From Achromobacter sp. (lineage in GTDB: Bacteria > Pseudomonadota > Gammaproteobacteria > Burkholderiales > Burkholderiaceae_B), in contig DMTA01000438.1 of NCBI GenBank assembly GCA_003454835.1, positions 1 to 18,216 of the forward strand: a stretch of 18,216 nt of DNA. Reading direction: 5' to 3'. Below, in pieces: positions 11,484 to 18,216 of this stretch (positions within the stretch are counted from its first letter, which is position 1; the number at the start of each line of letters is the position of its first letter). The notes under the pieces were generated by a model, which was not told where the DNA came from, made no database searches, and saw nothing but the letters and a program-made list of their open reading frames with translations. The position numbers were made by a program, and so were the translations under genes.

Positions 11484-12270
11484 CCATGACCGCACCCAAA
11501 CTTCGCCCTCCATGCAGCGGTTGGGTAGCAGATCTACCCGAACCGTCCTGCACACCAACCGCGCCCTTGGCTTTGGAGGGGAACGCTCCAAACCACCTGG
11601 ATGAAATATATCTGGAGGTATCGAGAGGTTCAGCACGCGCGCGAGGCATTTACTTCTGGATGGGAATCATTATGGCGATCGCTGGGATTTACATCTTGAT
11701 TGCCCCCCCTCATTTCTACCTTTTTTCGGATCCCTTCATTGTTTTCTCGGGCCTCTTATGCTTGACGATTTGCATCTGGCTAGCCGCGATGTGTATCCGC
11801 ATGGACATATCGGTTCCTCGTGACCTACCTCTAAGGTTCAATCGTGCCCGCCGGCGGCTTTACGCCTACAACTTCAATGACCGGTGGTGGAACCCTTTCG
11901 AACGCTGGTGCGTCGTTCCTGTGGCATATGATTGGTCTCAAGTGCGCGCTGAGCGTTGGCACAAGCGCGCCTTCACCCCCCAAGGCGTGCCCATCTTTCA
12001 ATGGGGGGTGGAGCTTTCTATCGTCGAGCCCGGGACCAACAAGGTCATTGACCGCTTTCCCCTGAGCGCCATGGGCGCCGACGAATTTGCCTGGGCGTAT
12101 ATCTGCACATTTATGCAGCAGGGTCCTTCGGCGCTTCCTCCTCCCGATCCACCCCGCGACCATAACGACGTGCCTTGGTACAACATCGGCCTGCGCCTCG
12201 CGCCCAAGGTGAAATGGCCCGCTGACATGGACCTGGAGTCCAGAACAGCGCCATGACTCGCGACCATCCA
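11320..12270 (+). repeat. Tandem repeat unit 1: effector 3' end plus intact immunity gene
   Basis: Direct repeat of 12531-13481 with an offset of 1,210-1,211 nt. It spans the last ~50 effector codons, the whole immunity gene and the first codons after it. Similarity is highest at the 3' end and lowest in the membrane-spanning part. Confidence 0.9.
11486..12256 (+). CDS. Two-helix membrane protein, probable immunity protein to the upstream effector
   Basis: A 256-residue protein beginning 2 nt after the effector stop, the usual place for a T6SS immunity gene. It has a polar N-terminus (PPCSGWVADLPEP, then EGNAPNHLDEIYLEV). Two transmembrane helices lie at about 54-73 (GIYFWMGIIMAIAGIYILIA) and 84-104, separated by a short loop. 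A C-terminal part of about 150 residues follows, rich in Trp/Arg/Pro (RRRLYAYNFNDRWWNPFERW, then RDHNDVPWYNIGLRLAPK). Inner-membrane location fits protection against a pore-forming effector. I do not recognise the family with certainty; a DUF6708-like assignment is possible. No signal peptide or catalytic motif is seen. A second, 771-nt-equivalent copy lies downstream. The immunity role is inferred from position and topology. Confidence 0.75.
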   Translation: MTAPKLRPPCSGWVADLPEPSCTPTAPLALEGNAPNHLDEIYLEVSRGSARARGIYFWMGIIMAIAGIYILIAPPHFYLFSDPFIVFSGLLCLTICIWLAAMCIRMDISVPRDLPLRFNRARRRLYAYNFNDRWWNPFERWCVVPVAYDWSQVRAERWHKRAFTPQGVPIFQWGVELSIVEPGTNKVIDRFPLSAMGADEFAWAYICTFMQQGPSALPPPDPPRDHNDVPWYNIGLRLAPKVKWPADMDLESRTAP

Positions 12271-12357
12271 CGTCAACATGTTGGAAAGTTCGCCTCATTT
12301 TTAAGATGTACGGCACCAACCAGAACACGGTCGGGATCGCAAATGGTAGAGGTCTGA
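12253..12357 (+). CDS. Short open frame overlapping the immunity stop (possible start of a lost gene)
   Basis: ATG at 12253 overlaps the immunity stop (ATGA) and opens a 34-codon frame beginning MTRDHPRQH. The same overlap and the same first codons (MTRDHPIQH) follow the second immunity copy at 13464. It is too short and too poorly conserved past residue 9 to call a real protein. It may be the stump of a further gene in the ancestral cassette, or chance. Confidence 0.2.
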   Translation: MTRDHPRQHVGKFASFLRCTAPTRTRSGSQMVEV

Positions 12358-12693
12358 AGATGGATCCTTGCCAGCAGGCCATCGGGAAGCTGCTTGCCGC
12401 CACCGCCAATGCCAGTAACGCACTAGGAAACGACTGGCCTCCAAAACGCACACGCTCGTCGGTCACCTGCACAGCGCTGCCTTCCTGCGATATGCGGGCA
12501 GCACGTGACGCAGATCGTCGTGTCAAAAAACCAAAACTTTAATAATTAAGGTGCAATCGCGTTACGCACGATTCACAGCGTTCATGCGGTAAAGCTGGAG
12601 GCAAACTTTTGGCCGGATAAAAATGACAAATCGGGATTCGCCCGCCTGCTTTGTCAAGTAGATAAAACAGATAGTCGAGTAGTGAAAAATTAG
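12306..12693 (+). pseudogene. Effector ghost: internally deleted remnant of a related MIX effector
   Basis: Two effector fragments joined together. The first (12306-12527) matches effector residues about 482-555: NTVGIANGRGLKMDPCQQAI against KTVIGTEEGKTLMVAPVQQAV, then the shared LLAATANASNALG. It carries two single-base losses, near 12431 (GGAAAGCG to GGAAACG) and near 12496 (GGGG to GGG). At about 12528-12531 it jumps to the equivalent of 11318, skipping about 1.38 kb of effector sequence that encodes all the hydrophobic segments. The second part encodes a readable C-terminus: AIALRTIHSVHAVKLEANFW and then PDKNDKSGFARLLCQVDKTD before TAG at 12691-12693. Many substitutions relative to the intact gene suggest it derives from a related allele, not a fresh copy. 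No start or promoter is evident, so it is non-functional as an effector. Confidence 0.85.
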
Positions 12694-13481
12694 TTATGGC
12701 CGATCCCAAACTTTTCCCCCCGTGCAGCGGGTGGATAGCAGACTTGCCCGAGCCGTGGAGTAACCCGACTTCGCCCTTGGCCCTGGAAGGAAACGCTCCC
12801 AATCACCTGGATGAAATATATCTGGAGATACCAAGAGCGTCAGCACTCGCACGGGGCATTTGTCTATGGATGGGAATTATTATGGCGACAGTTGGAATAG
12901 TCACAATATTAGATCCTTCACCATTCGATCTATTCAAGGATTTTCTGCTCGTGGCAACAGAGTTTCTTTTAATATTACTTTGCATTTGGATGGCGACTTT
13001 AGGCGTCCGGATGGATGTCTCAGTACCGCGGGACCTGCCACTTAGGTTCAATCGTCCCCGCCAACGGCTGTACGCTTATAACTTTAGTGACTCGTGGTGG
13101 AACCCTTTCAAGCGTTGGCGGGTCGCGCCTGTGGCATACGAATGGTGCCAAGTGCGCGCTGAGCGTTGGCACAAACGCGCCTTCACCCCCCCAAGGCGCG
13201 CTCATCGTGAAAGAGGGGGTGGTGCTTTCGATCGTTGAGCCAGGAACGAATAAGGTCATTGACCGCTTTCCCCTCAGCACCATGGGTGCCAACGAGTTTG
13301 CCTGGGCATATGTCTGCACATATATGCAGCAGGGTCCTTCGGCGCTTCCTCCTCCCGATCCGCCCCGCGACCATAACGACGTGCCTTGGTACAACATCGG
13401 CTTGCGCCTCGCGCCCAAGGTGAAATGGCCCGCTGACATGGACCTGGAGTCCAGAACAGCGCCATGACACGCGACCATCCA
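12531..13481 (+). repeat. Tandem repeat unit 2: effector 3' remnant plus frameshifted immunity copy
   Basis: Second unit of the direct repeat starting at 11320. It differs from unit 1 by one deleted base near 12551 (GGGCGC to GGTGC) and one inserted C at 13186-13192, besides many substitutions. Confidence 0.9.
12696..13467 (+). pseudogene. Second immunity-like membrane protein gene, frameshifted in a C7 tract
   Basis: Paralogue of the gene at 11486, also starting 2 nt after an (ancestral) effector stop. The first frame gives MADPKLFPPCSGWIADLPEP and then the shared EGNAPNHLDEIYLEI. Two transmembrane helices follow (GICLWMGIIMATVGIVTIL and FLLVATEFLLILLCIWMAT), then RQRLYAYNFSDSWWNPFKRW. At 13186-13192 there are seven C where copy 1 has six (11976-11981). 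Translation therefore leaves frame and stops at 13238, giving a 180-residue product that keeps both helices. Removing one C restores 256 codons, exactly the length of copy 1, ending in the same KVKWPADMDLESRTAP. It may be a recent pseudogene, a phase-variable gene, or a sequencing error in the homopolymer. Its likely role was immunity to the effector now seen only as a ghost. Confidence 0.8.
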
Positions 13482-13565
13482 ATTCAACATCAGGGAAGTC
13501 GACATTTCCTTTATTTGCACGACTCGAATCCAAGCGCAGACGCCATAGAGCGGGTAAGAGGCTGA
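13464..13565 (+). CDS. Short open frame overlapping the second immunity stop
   Basis: ATG at 13464 overlaps the ancestral immunity stop (ATGA) and opens a 33-residue frame beginning MTRDHPIQHQG, parallel to the one at 12253. It ends 16 nt before the stop of the convergent oxidoreductase gene. Probably not a functional protein; it marks the right end of the T6SS cassette. Confidence 0.2.
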   Translation: MTRDHPIQHQGSRHFLYLHDSNPSADAIERVRG

Positions 13566-13580
13566 TGGCCCTGCGCATCA

Positions 13581-16500
13581 TCAAGCCGCCCGAACCCCGA
13601 TCGCCACGACCCTCGCACTGAACGCCTTCAACAACTCCTCCCGCATCGCCTCCGCCCGCCCCAAAGACGCGTCCTTCACATGCCCGTACCCGCGAATCTC
13701 CTCGGGCACGCTGGCGAGCGCCACCGCCTTATCCAGATTCCCGCGATTCAACTTCCCCAAGATCGCAGTCATCGTCTCCCGATACTCCTGGATCAACGCC
13801 CGCTCCGCCCGCCGCTCCTTCGTATACCCGAACGGATCAAACCGTGATCCCCGCAAGAACCGCATCCTTGCCAGCACCCGAAACACCTTCAGCATCCCCG
13901 GCCCATAAGACCGCTTCACCAGATGCCCGTCCTTGTCCCGCCGCGCGAATAGCGGCGGCGCCAGGTGAAAGCGCAGCTTCCAGTCGCCCTCGAACTGCTC
14001 GCCAACCCGCTTGACGAACTCCCCATCCGAATACAGCCGCGCAACTTCGTATTCGTCCTTGTAGGCCATCAGCTTGAAGTAATAGCGGGCCACCGCCAGC
14101 GTCAGCCGGTTCGTGCCCGTCGCCTCCCGCTCCGCGTGCGCCACCTTGTTCACCAGGTCCGTGTACTGCTTGGCATAAGCCGCATCCTGGTACTGCGTCA
14201 GGAACGCCTCGCGCACCGCCACCATCTGCGCCAACTCACCCGATGGCTTCTTCAAATCCACCACCGGGCTCGCCACCCGCGGCCGCGTGATTTCGATGAT
14301 GTCTTCCGGCTGCGCGGCCGGCACACCGCCATTGGCCATCAGACGCGCGACCGCCGCCGGCTCATGCGCTGCCCGCCGTCCCCACGCAAAGGCCGCGAGA
14401 TTGTTCGCCACCTGCTGGCCGTTCAATTCGATCGCCCGCAGCAGCGCTTCGCGCGACAGCGGAATCCAGCCCTTCTGGAATGCGTAGCCCATCATCATCG
14501 GATTCGAATAGATCGCATCGCCCAGCAGCACCACCGCCATGGCTGCGGCATCTACCGCATCAAGATTCTCCTTGCCGCATGCGCTTTGCAGATCTGCGGT
14601 CAGATTCGCCCCCGGCAATGTCCAGCCCGGGTTCGACACGAATGCCGCCGTCGGCGCCGTATCGCTGTTCAACAGCACATGCGTGCGTCCCGGACGCACG
14701 CGCGCCATCGCCTCAGCGCTCGTCGCCACCACCAGGTCGCCCGCAAGCAGCAGATCCGCCTCGCCCATCGCCACCCGCGTGTTCAGCAGACGATCCGGCG
14801 AGTCCGCCAGCACCACGTGCGAAAACACCGCGCCGCCCTTTTGCGCCAGCCCTGCCATGTCCAGCACCGAACAGCCCTTGCCCTCCAGGTGCGCCGCCAT
14901 CCCCAGCAACTGCCCGATCGTCACCACGCCCGTGCCGCCCACCCCCGCGATGAACACGCCATAAGGCACGTCCAGACTACGCACCCGGGGTGCAGGCACA
15001 TCCTCGTCCGGCGCGCCGCCCGTTTGCGCCAGCGCAGGCGGCTTCTTCAGCTTGCCGCCTTCCACCGTCACCAGGCTTGGGCAAAAGCCCTTCAGACAGG
15101 AGAAATCCTTGTTGCAGCTCGACTGATTGATCTTGCGCTTGCGCCCGAACTCCGTTTCCAGCGGCTCGACCGACAGACAGTTCGACTTCGACGAGCAATC
15201 TCCGCACCCCTCGCACACCCGTTCATTGATGACCACGCGGCGCGCCGGGTCGGGATAGGCGTTGCGCTTGCGGCGGCGTCGCTTCTCTGTCGCGCAGGTC
15301 TGGTCGTAGATCAGCACCGACACGCCGGGATGCTCGCGCAACTCGCGCATTACCGTGTCCAGCTCATCGCGATGCCGCACCGGCACGCCCGGCGCCAGGT
15401 CTGACACGTCCACGTACTTGCCGGGATCGTCCGTCACCACCACGATCTTCTCGATGCCCTCGGCCGCTACCTGGCGCGTGATCATCGGCACGCTGATGGG
15501 GCCGTCCACCGGTTGCCCGCCCGTCATCGCCACCGCGTCGTTGAACAGGATCTTGTACGTGATGGGCGCCTTGGCAGCCACCGCCGCGCGGATCGCCAGC
15601 AGCCCCGAATGAAAATAGGTGCCGTCGCCCAGGTTCGCAAACACGTGCTTTTCCTCGGTGAACGGCGCCTGCCCCAGCCACGGCACGCCCTCGCCGCCCA
15701 TCTGCGTGAAGACGTCGGTGCTGCGGTCCATCCATCGCACCATGTAGTGGCAGCCTATGCCCGCCATGCCGCGCGAACCTTCCGGCAGGCGTGTCGACGT
15801 ATTGTGCGGACAGCCCGAACAGAACCAGGGCTTGCGCTCTTCAACCACACGCGGTCGCGCCAGCGCCGCTTCGCGGGCACGGATGAACTCCACGCGAGCC
15901 TCGATGCCCGCGCGCACATCGTCCGGCAACGCGAACCGCAACAGACGCGCCGCGATGGCCTTGGCGACCATCGCGGGCGAGAACTCGTAATGCGCCGGCA
16001 GCAGCCAGTTGCCCTGCGGCACGGACCACTCGCCGCCATCCTTGTCGTCAAACTTGCCCACCACGCGCGGAATCTTCTTGCCACTGCCGATCCAGCTGAA
16101 CAGCTCCTCCTTCAACTGGTACTCCAGCACCTGGCGCTTTTCCTCCACGACCAGGATCTCGTCCAATCCTTCCGCGAACCGCTGCGTGCCGGCCGACTCC
16201 AGCGGCCACACCATGCCCACCTTGAAAAGACGCAGGCCGATGCGCCGGCACACGTCTTCGGACAACCCCAGGTCCGACAGCGCCTGGCGCGTGTCGAGGT
16301 ACGCCTTGCCGGATGTCATGATGCCGAAGCGCGCATCGCGCTGCGGCACCTCCCAGAGTTCACGGTTCAGCCCGTTGGCCCGCGCATAGGCCAGCGCGGC
16401 GTACAACTTGTAGTCCAGCAGCCGCGCTTCCTGCTGCAACGGCGTGTCGGGCAGCCGGATGTTCAGGCCGTCCGGCGGCAGTTGGAAGTCGTCGGGCAGC

Positions 16501-17195
16501 ACGATGCGCACGCGGTGAGGGTCCACGTCGACCGACGCCGACACCTCCACGATGTCGGTGATGCACTTCATGCCCACCCACACGCCAGCGTAGCGGCTCA
16601 TCGCCCAGCCGTGCAGGCCAAAATCCAGCACTTCCTGCACGCTGGACGGGAACAGCACCGGAATCATGCAGGCCTTCAGGATGTGATCGCTCTGGTGCGG
16701 GAGCGTCGAGGACTTGGCGGGGTGGTCGTCGCCCGCCACCACCAGCACGCCGCCGTGGCGCGCGGTGCCGGCCGCATTCGCATGCTTGAAGACGTCGCCG
16801 CAACGGTCCACGCCCGGCCCCTTGCCGTACCACATGCCGAACACGCCGTCGTACTTCGCCCCGGGAAAAAGGTTCACCTGCTGCGTGCCCCACACCGCCG
16901 TGGCCGCCAGGTCTTCGTTGATGCCGGGTTGGAACTCGACGTGGTGCGCCTTCAGATGCGCGGCGGCCTTCCACATGTTCTGGTCGACGCCGCCTAGCGG
17001 CGAACCCCGGTAGCCCGATACGAAGCCCGCCGTGTTTAGCCCCGCCCGCGCATCGCGCACGCGCTGCATCATGGGCAGCCGCACCAGCGCATGGATGCCG
17101 CTCATCCACGCGCGGCCGGATTGCAGGGTGTATTTGTCGTCGAGCTGAACGGATTCAAGCGCCGCGCGGACGGCGGGCGAAAGGGGGGCATTCAT
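13581..17195 (-). CDS. Indolepyruvate ferredoxin oxidoreductase family protein (fused alpha-ferredoxin-gamma)
   Basis: A 1,204-residue cytosolic enzyme predicted to oxidise aryl-pyruvates (indolepyruvate, phenylpyruvate) to aryl-acetyl-CoA with thiamine diphosphate, in aromatic amino acid breakdown. The N-terminal ~350 residues are the alpha pyrimidine-binding part (GFVSGYRGSPLGGVDQ). The CSGCPHNTSTRLPEG motif near 470 is followed by the ThDP/Mg site GDGTYFHSG near 525 and AMTGGQPVDG near 559. A ferredoxin-like Cys set follows: CEGCGDCSSKSNC near 660-670 and CNKDFSCLKGFC near 695-705. From about 750 comes the gamma domain (GVFIAGVGGTGVVTIGQLLG). This is the single-chain form of archaeal IorA plus IorB. 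ATG 17195 is chosen for its GGAG 5 nt upstream; the frame is open to 17222. It is convergent with the T6SS cassette and divergent from mutY. The exact keto-acid and electron acceptor are not readable. Confidence 0.92.
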   Translation of the reverse strand: MNAPLSPAVRAALESVQLDDKYTLQSGRAWMSGIHALVRLPMMQRVRDARAGLNTAGFVSGYRGSPLGGVDQNMWKAAAHLKAHHVEFQPGINEDLAATAVWGTQQVNLFPGAKYDGVFGMWYGKGPGVDRCGDVFKHANAAGTARHGGVLVVAGDDHPAKSSTLPHQSDHILKACMIPVLFPSSVQEVLDFGLHGWAMSRYAGVWVGMKCITDIVEVSASVDVDPHRVRIVLPDDFQLPPDGLNIRLPDTPLQQEARLLDYKLYAALAYARANGLNRELWEVPQRDARFGIMTSGKAYLDTRQALSDLGLSEDVCRRIGLRLFKVGMVWPLESAGTQRFAEGLDEILVVEEKRQVLEYQLKEELFSWIGSGKKIPRVVGKFDDKDGGEWSVPQGNWLLPAHYEFSPAMVAKAIAARLLRFALPDDVRAGIEARVEFIRAREAALARPRVVEERKPWFCSGCPHNTSTRLPEGSRGMAGIGCHYMVRWMDRSTDVFTQMGGEGVPWLGQAPFTEEKHVFANLGDGTYFHSGLLAIRAAVAAKAPITYKILFNDAVAMTGGQPVDGPISVPMITRQVAAEGIEKIVVVTDDPGKYVDVSDLAPGVPVRHRDELDTVMRELREHPGVSVLIYDQTCATEKRRRRKRNAYPDPARRVVINERVCEGCGDCSSKSNCLSVEPLETEFGRKRKINQSSCNKDFSCLKGFCPSLVTVEGGKLKKPPALAQTGGAPDEDVPAPRVRSLDVPYGVFIAGVGGTGVVTIGQLLGMAAHLEGKGCSVLDMAGLAQKGGAVFSHVVLADSPDRLLNTRVAMGEADLLLAGDLVVATSAEAMARVRPGRTHVLLNSDTAPTAAFVSNPGWTLPGANLTADLQSACGKENLDAVDAAAMAVVLLGDAIYSNPMMMGYAFQKGWIPLSREALLRAIELNGQQVANNLAAFAWGRRAAHEPAAVARLMANGGVPAAQPEDIIEITRPRVASPVVDLKKPSGELAQMVAVREAFLTQYQDAAYAKQYTDLVNKVAHAEREATGTNRLTLAVARYYFKLMAYKDEYEVARLYSDGEFVKRVGEQFEGDWKLRFHLAPPLFARRDKDGHLVKRSYGPGMLKVFRVLARMRFLRGSRFDPFGYTKERRAERALIQEYRETMTAILGKLNRGNLDKAVALASVPEEIRGYGHVKDASLGRAEAMREELLKAFSARVVAIGVRAA

Positions 17196-17200
17196 GTCTA

Positions 17201-17204
17201 CTCC
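17201..17204 (-). promoter_or_regulatory. Ribosome binding site of the oxidoreductase gene
   Basis: GGAG read on the minus strand, 5 nt before ATG 17195-17193. It favours this start over the in-frame ATG nine codons upstream. Confidence 0.6.
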
Positions 17205-17424
17205 AACATCGGATGCCCCCACCAGCGTCGCGCGCCTCTAGCCAGAACGCACGCGGGCCAACAAGGGCCGTGAAAGTGAAGTCCTGATGCGTTCGCGCCT
17301 CTTTGGGCCGAATCGCGCTTGCCGCGCCCGCCGCCCGAAAAAACGGGGCCGGCTGGCGTTAGTCCTTTCGGTTGTAACCCCAGGCCCCCGGGGCGGGCAA
17401 TAGGGCGATGCGATAATTGCCGGC
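17205..17424. promoter_or_regulatory. Divergent intergenic region between the oxidoreductase gene and mutY
   Basis: About 220 bases holding the promoters of both genes. GATAAT at 17412-17417 on the plus strand is a good -10 but lies only 7 nt before the mutY ATG, which would give a leaderless or nearly leaderless message. No matching -35 is seen: TTGTAA at 17372-17377 is too far. No clear minus-strand promoter or regulator site was found. Confidence 0.3.
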
Positions 17425-18216
17425 ATGGACTTCGCCCCTCGCATCGTCGCCTGGCAGCGCCAGCATGGCCGCCACGATCTCCCCTGGCAGAACACCCGGG
17501 ATCCCTACCGGATCTGGCTATCCGAAATCATGCTGCAGCAGACGCAGGTGGCCACCGTCATCCCCTATTACGAGCGCTTTCTGCAACGCTTTCCCGATGT
17601 CGCGGCGCTGGCCGCGGCCTCGCAGGAAGACGTGATGCCGTACTGGGCCGGCCTGGGCTACTACGCCCGCGCCCGCAACCTGCATCGCTGTGCGCAGGAA
17701 ATCGTGCGCGACTGGGACGGCCGCTTTCCGCCCACCGCCGAGGCCATCGCCACGCTGCCGGGCATCGGGCGGTCCACCGCCGCGGCCATTGCCGCGTTCT
17801 CGAACGGCGAGCGCTCGCCGATCCTGGACGGCAACGTCAAGCGCGTATTTACACGCCACTTCGGCATTGCGGGTGATCCCGCCAAGCGTGAAGTCGAACA
17901 GCGGCTATGGGCGCTGGCGCATGCGCAGGTCGACGCCGCACCCGGGCTGGACATGGCAGCTTACACGCAGGGGCTGATTGACCTGGGCGCCACGCTGTGC
18001 ACGCGCGGCAAGCCTGCTTGCGACAGATGTCCGGTGGCGGACACCTGCGTCGCCCGCCGCGAAGGTCGACAGGCCGAACTGCCCACGCCCAAGGTGCGCA
18101 AGGCCATTCCCGAACGCGAGACCTGTATGTTGGTGTTGCGGCACAAAGGCGCTTTCCTGCTGCAGCAGCGTCCCGAGCCGGGCATCTGGGGCGGGCTGTG
18201 GAGCCTGCCGGAGTTC
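17425..18216 (+). CDS. mutY: A/G-specific adenine DNA glycosylase, 3' end beyond window
   Basis: Base-excision repair enzyme that removes adenine mispaired with 8-oxoguanine, preventing G:C to T:A changes. 264 codons are visible out of an expected 350 or so. The HhH-GPD core shows E34 in SEIMLQQTQV (the catalytic Glu). The helix-hairpin-helix LPGIGRSTAAAI is at 111-122, and D135 in ILDGNVKRVF is the catalytic Asp. The 4Fe-4S cluster cysteines C192, C199, C202 and C208 have the canonical C-X6-C-X2-C-X5-C spacing. The start of the NUDIX-like 8-oxoG recognition domain follows from about 231 (ETCMLVLRHKGAFLLQQRP and on) and runs off the window. Start ATG 17425 matches the family N-terminus. It is divergent from the oxidoreductase gene. 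Confidence 0.96.
   Translation, partial: MDFAPRIVAWQRQHGRHDLPWQNTRDPYRIWLSEIMLQQTQVATVIPYYERFLQRFPDVAALAAASQEDVMPYWAGLGYYARARNLHRCAQEIVRDWDGRFPPTAEAIATLPGIGRSTAAAIAAFSNGERSPILDGNVKRVFTRHFGIAGDPAKREVEQRLWALAHAQVDAAPGLDMAAYTQGLIDLGATLCTRGKPACDRCPVADTCVARREGRQAELPTPKVRKAIPERETCMLVLRHKGAFLLQQRPEPGIWGGLWSLPEF

Noticed and set aside
12306..12542. 78-codon open frame as an independent gene
   Set aside because: After the first ~37 codons the frame leaves the effector reading frame because of single-base deletions; it is part of the effector ghost.
13466..13580. Bidirectional terminator between the T6SS cassette and the oxidoreductase gene
   Set aside because: Only a 5-bp TGATG/CATCA stem without a U-tract is visible near 13563-13580; too weak.
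13965..16997. Long plus-strand open frames (479 and 494 codons) opposite the oxidoreductase gene
   Set aside because: Low-complexity His/Arg/Gln-rich translations; the minus-strand frame carries all the conserved motifs.

Overview
The window looks like a chromosome segment from a high-GC betaproteobacterium of the Alcaligenaceae (Achromobacter/Bordetella type). I infer this from the protein sequences, the strong G/C third-position bias of the housekeeping genes, and the DUF3460-scpA-panC gene order. No sequence search was run, so the genus is an inference.

Layout. (1) 1-1957, minus strand: a DUF3460 small protein, scpA and panC (cut by the left edge), probably one operon. (2) 2056-5023, plus strand: a DHA2-type 14-helix MFS exporter whose 3' end overlaps glpK (glycerol kinase, GTG start). 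(3) 5264 to about 13565, plus strand: a type VI secretion (T6SS) accessory cassette in the order vgrG, DUF4123 adaptor, large MIX/VasX-like effector (BTH_I2691-type), two-helix membrane protein (probable immunity), effector ghost, second immunity-like gene broken by one extra C. (4) 13581-17195, minus strand: a fused indolepyruvate ferredoxin oxidoreductase family protein, convergent with the T6SS cassette. (5) 17425-18216, plus strand: mutY, cut by the right edge.

The T6SS genes are tightly packed: ATGA overlaps at vgrG/DUF4123 and DUF4123/effector, and a 2-nt gap between effector and immunity. From known families, VgrG would be the spike tip, the DUF4123 protein would load the effector onto it, and the effector would disrupt the target membrane through its hydrophobic half. 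The downstream membrane protein would protect the producer. No T6SS structural genes are in the window, so this is an orphan vgrG island relying on an apparatus encoded elsewhere.

The most informative region is 9.7-13.5 kb. The effector 3' end plus the immunity gene is tandemly duplicated with an offset of about 1,210 nt. In the second unit the effector survives only as two fragments, with the part corresponding to all transmembrane segments deleted. Its immunity gene is the same length as the first except for a C6 to C7 change that shifts the frame. The copies are almost identical at their 3' ends but strongly diverged in the membrane-spanning part. This is what replacement of one effector-immunity allele by another would leave behind: a displaced effector ghost with a retained orphan immunity gene. 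Base composition also falls visibly from about 10.7 kb onward, consistent with horizontal acquisition of the toxin C-terminus/immunity module. No stretch over 300 bases lacks a feature; no tRNA, rRNA, CRISPR array or insertion sequence was seen.
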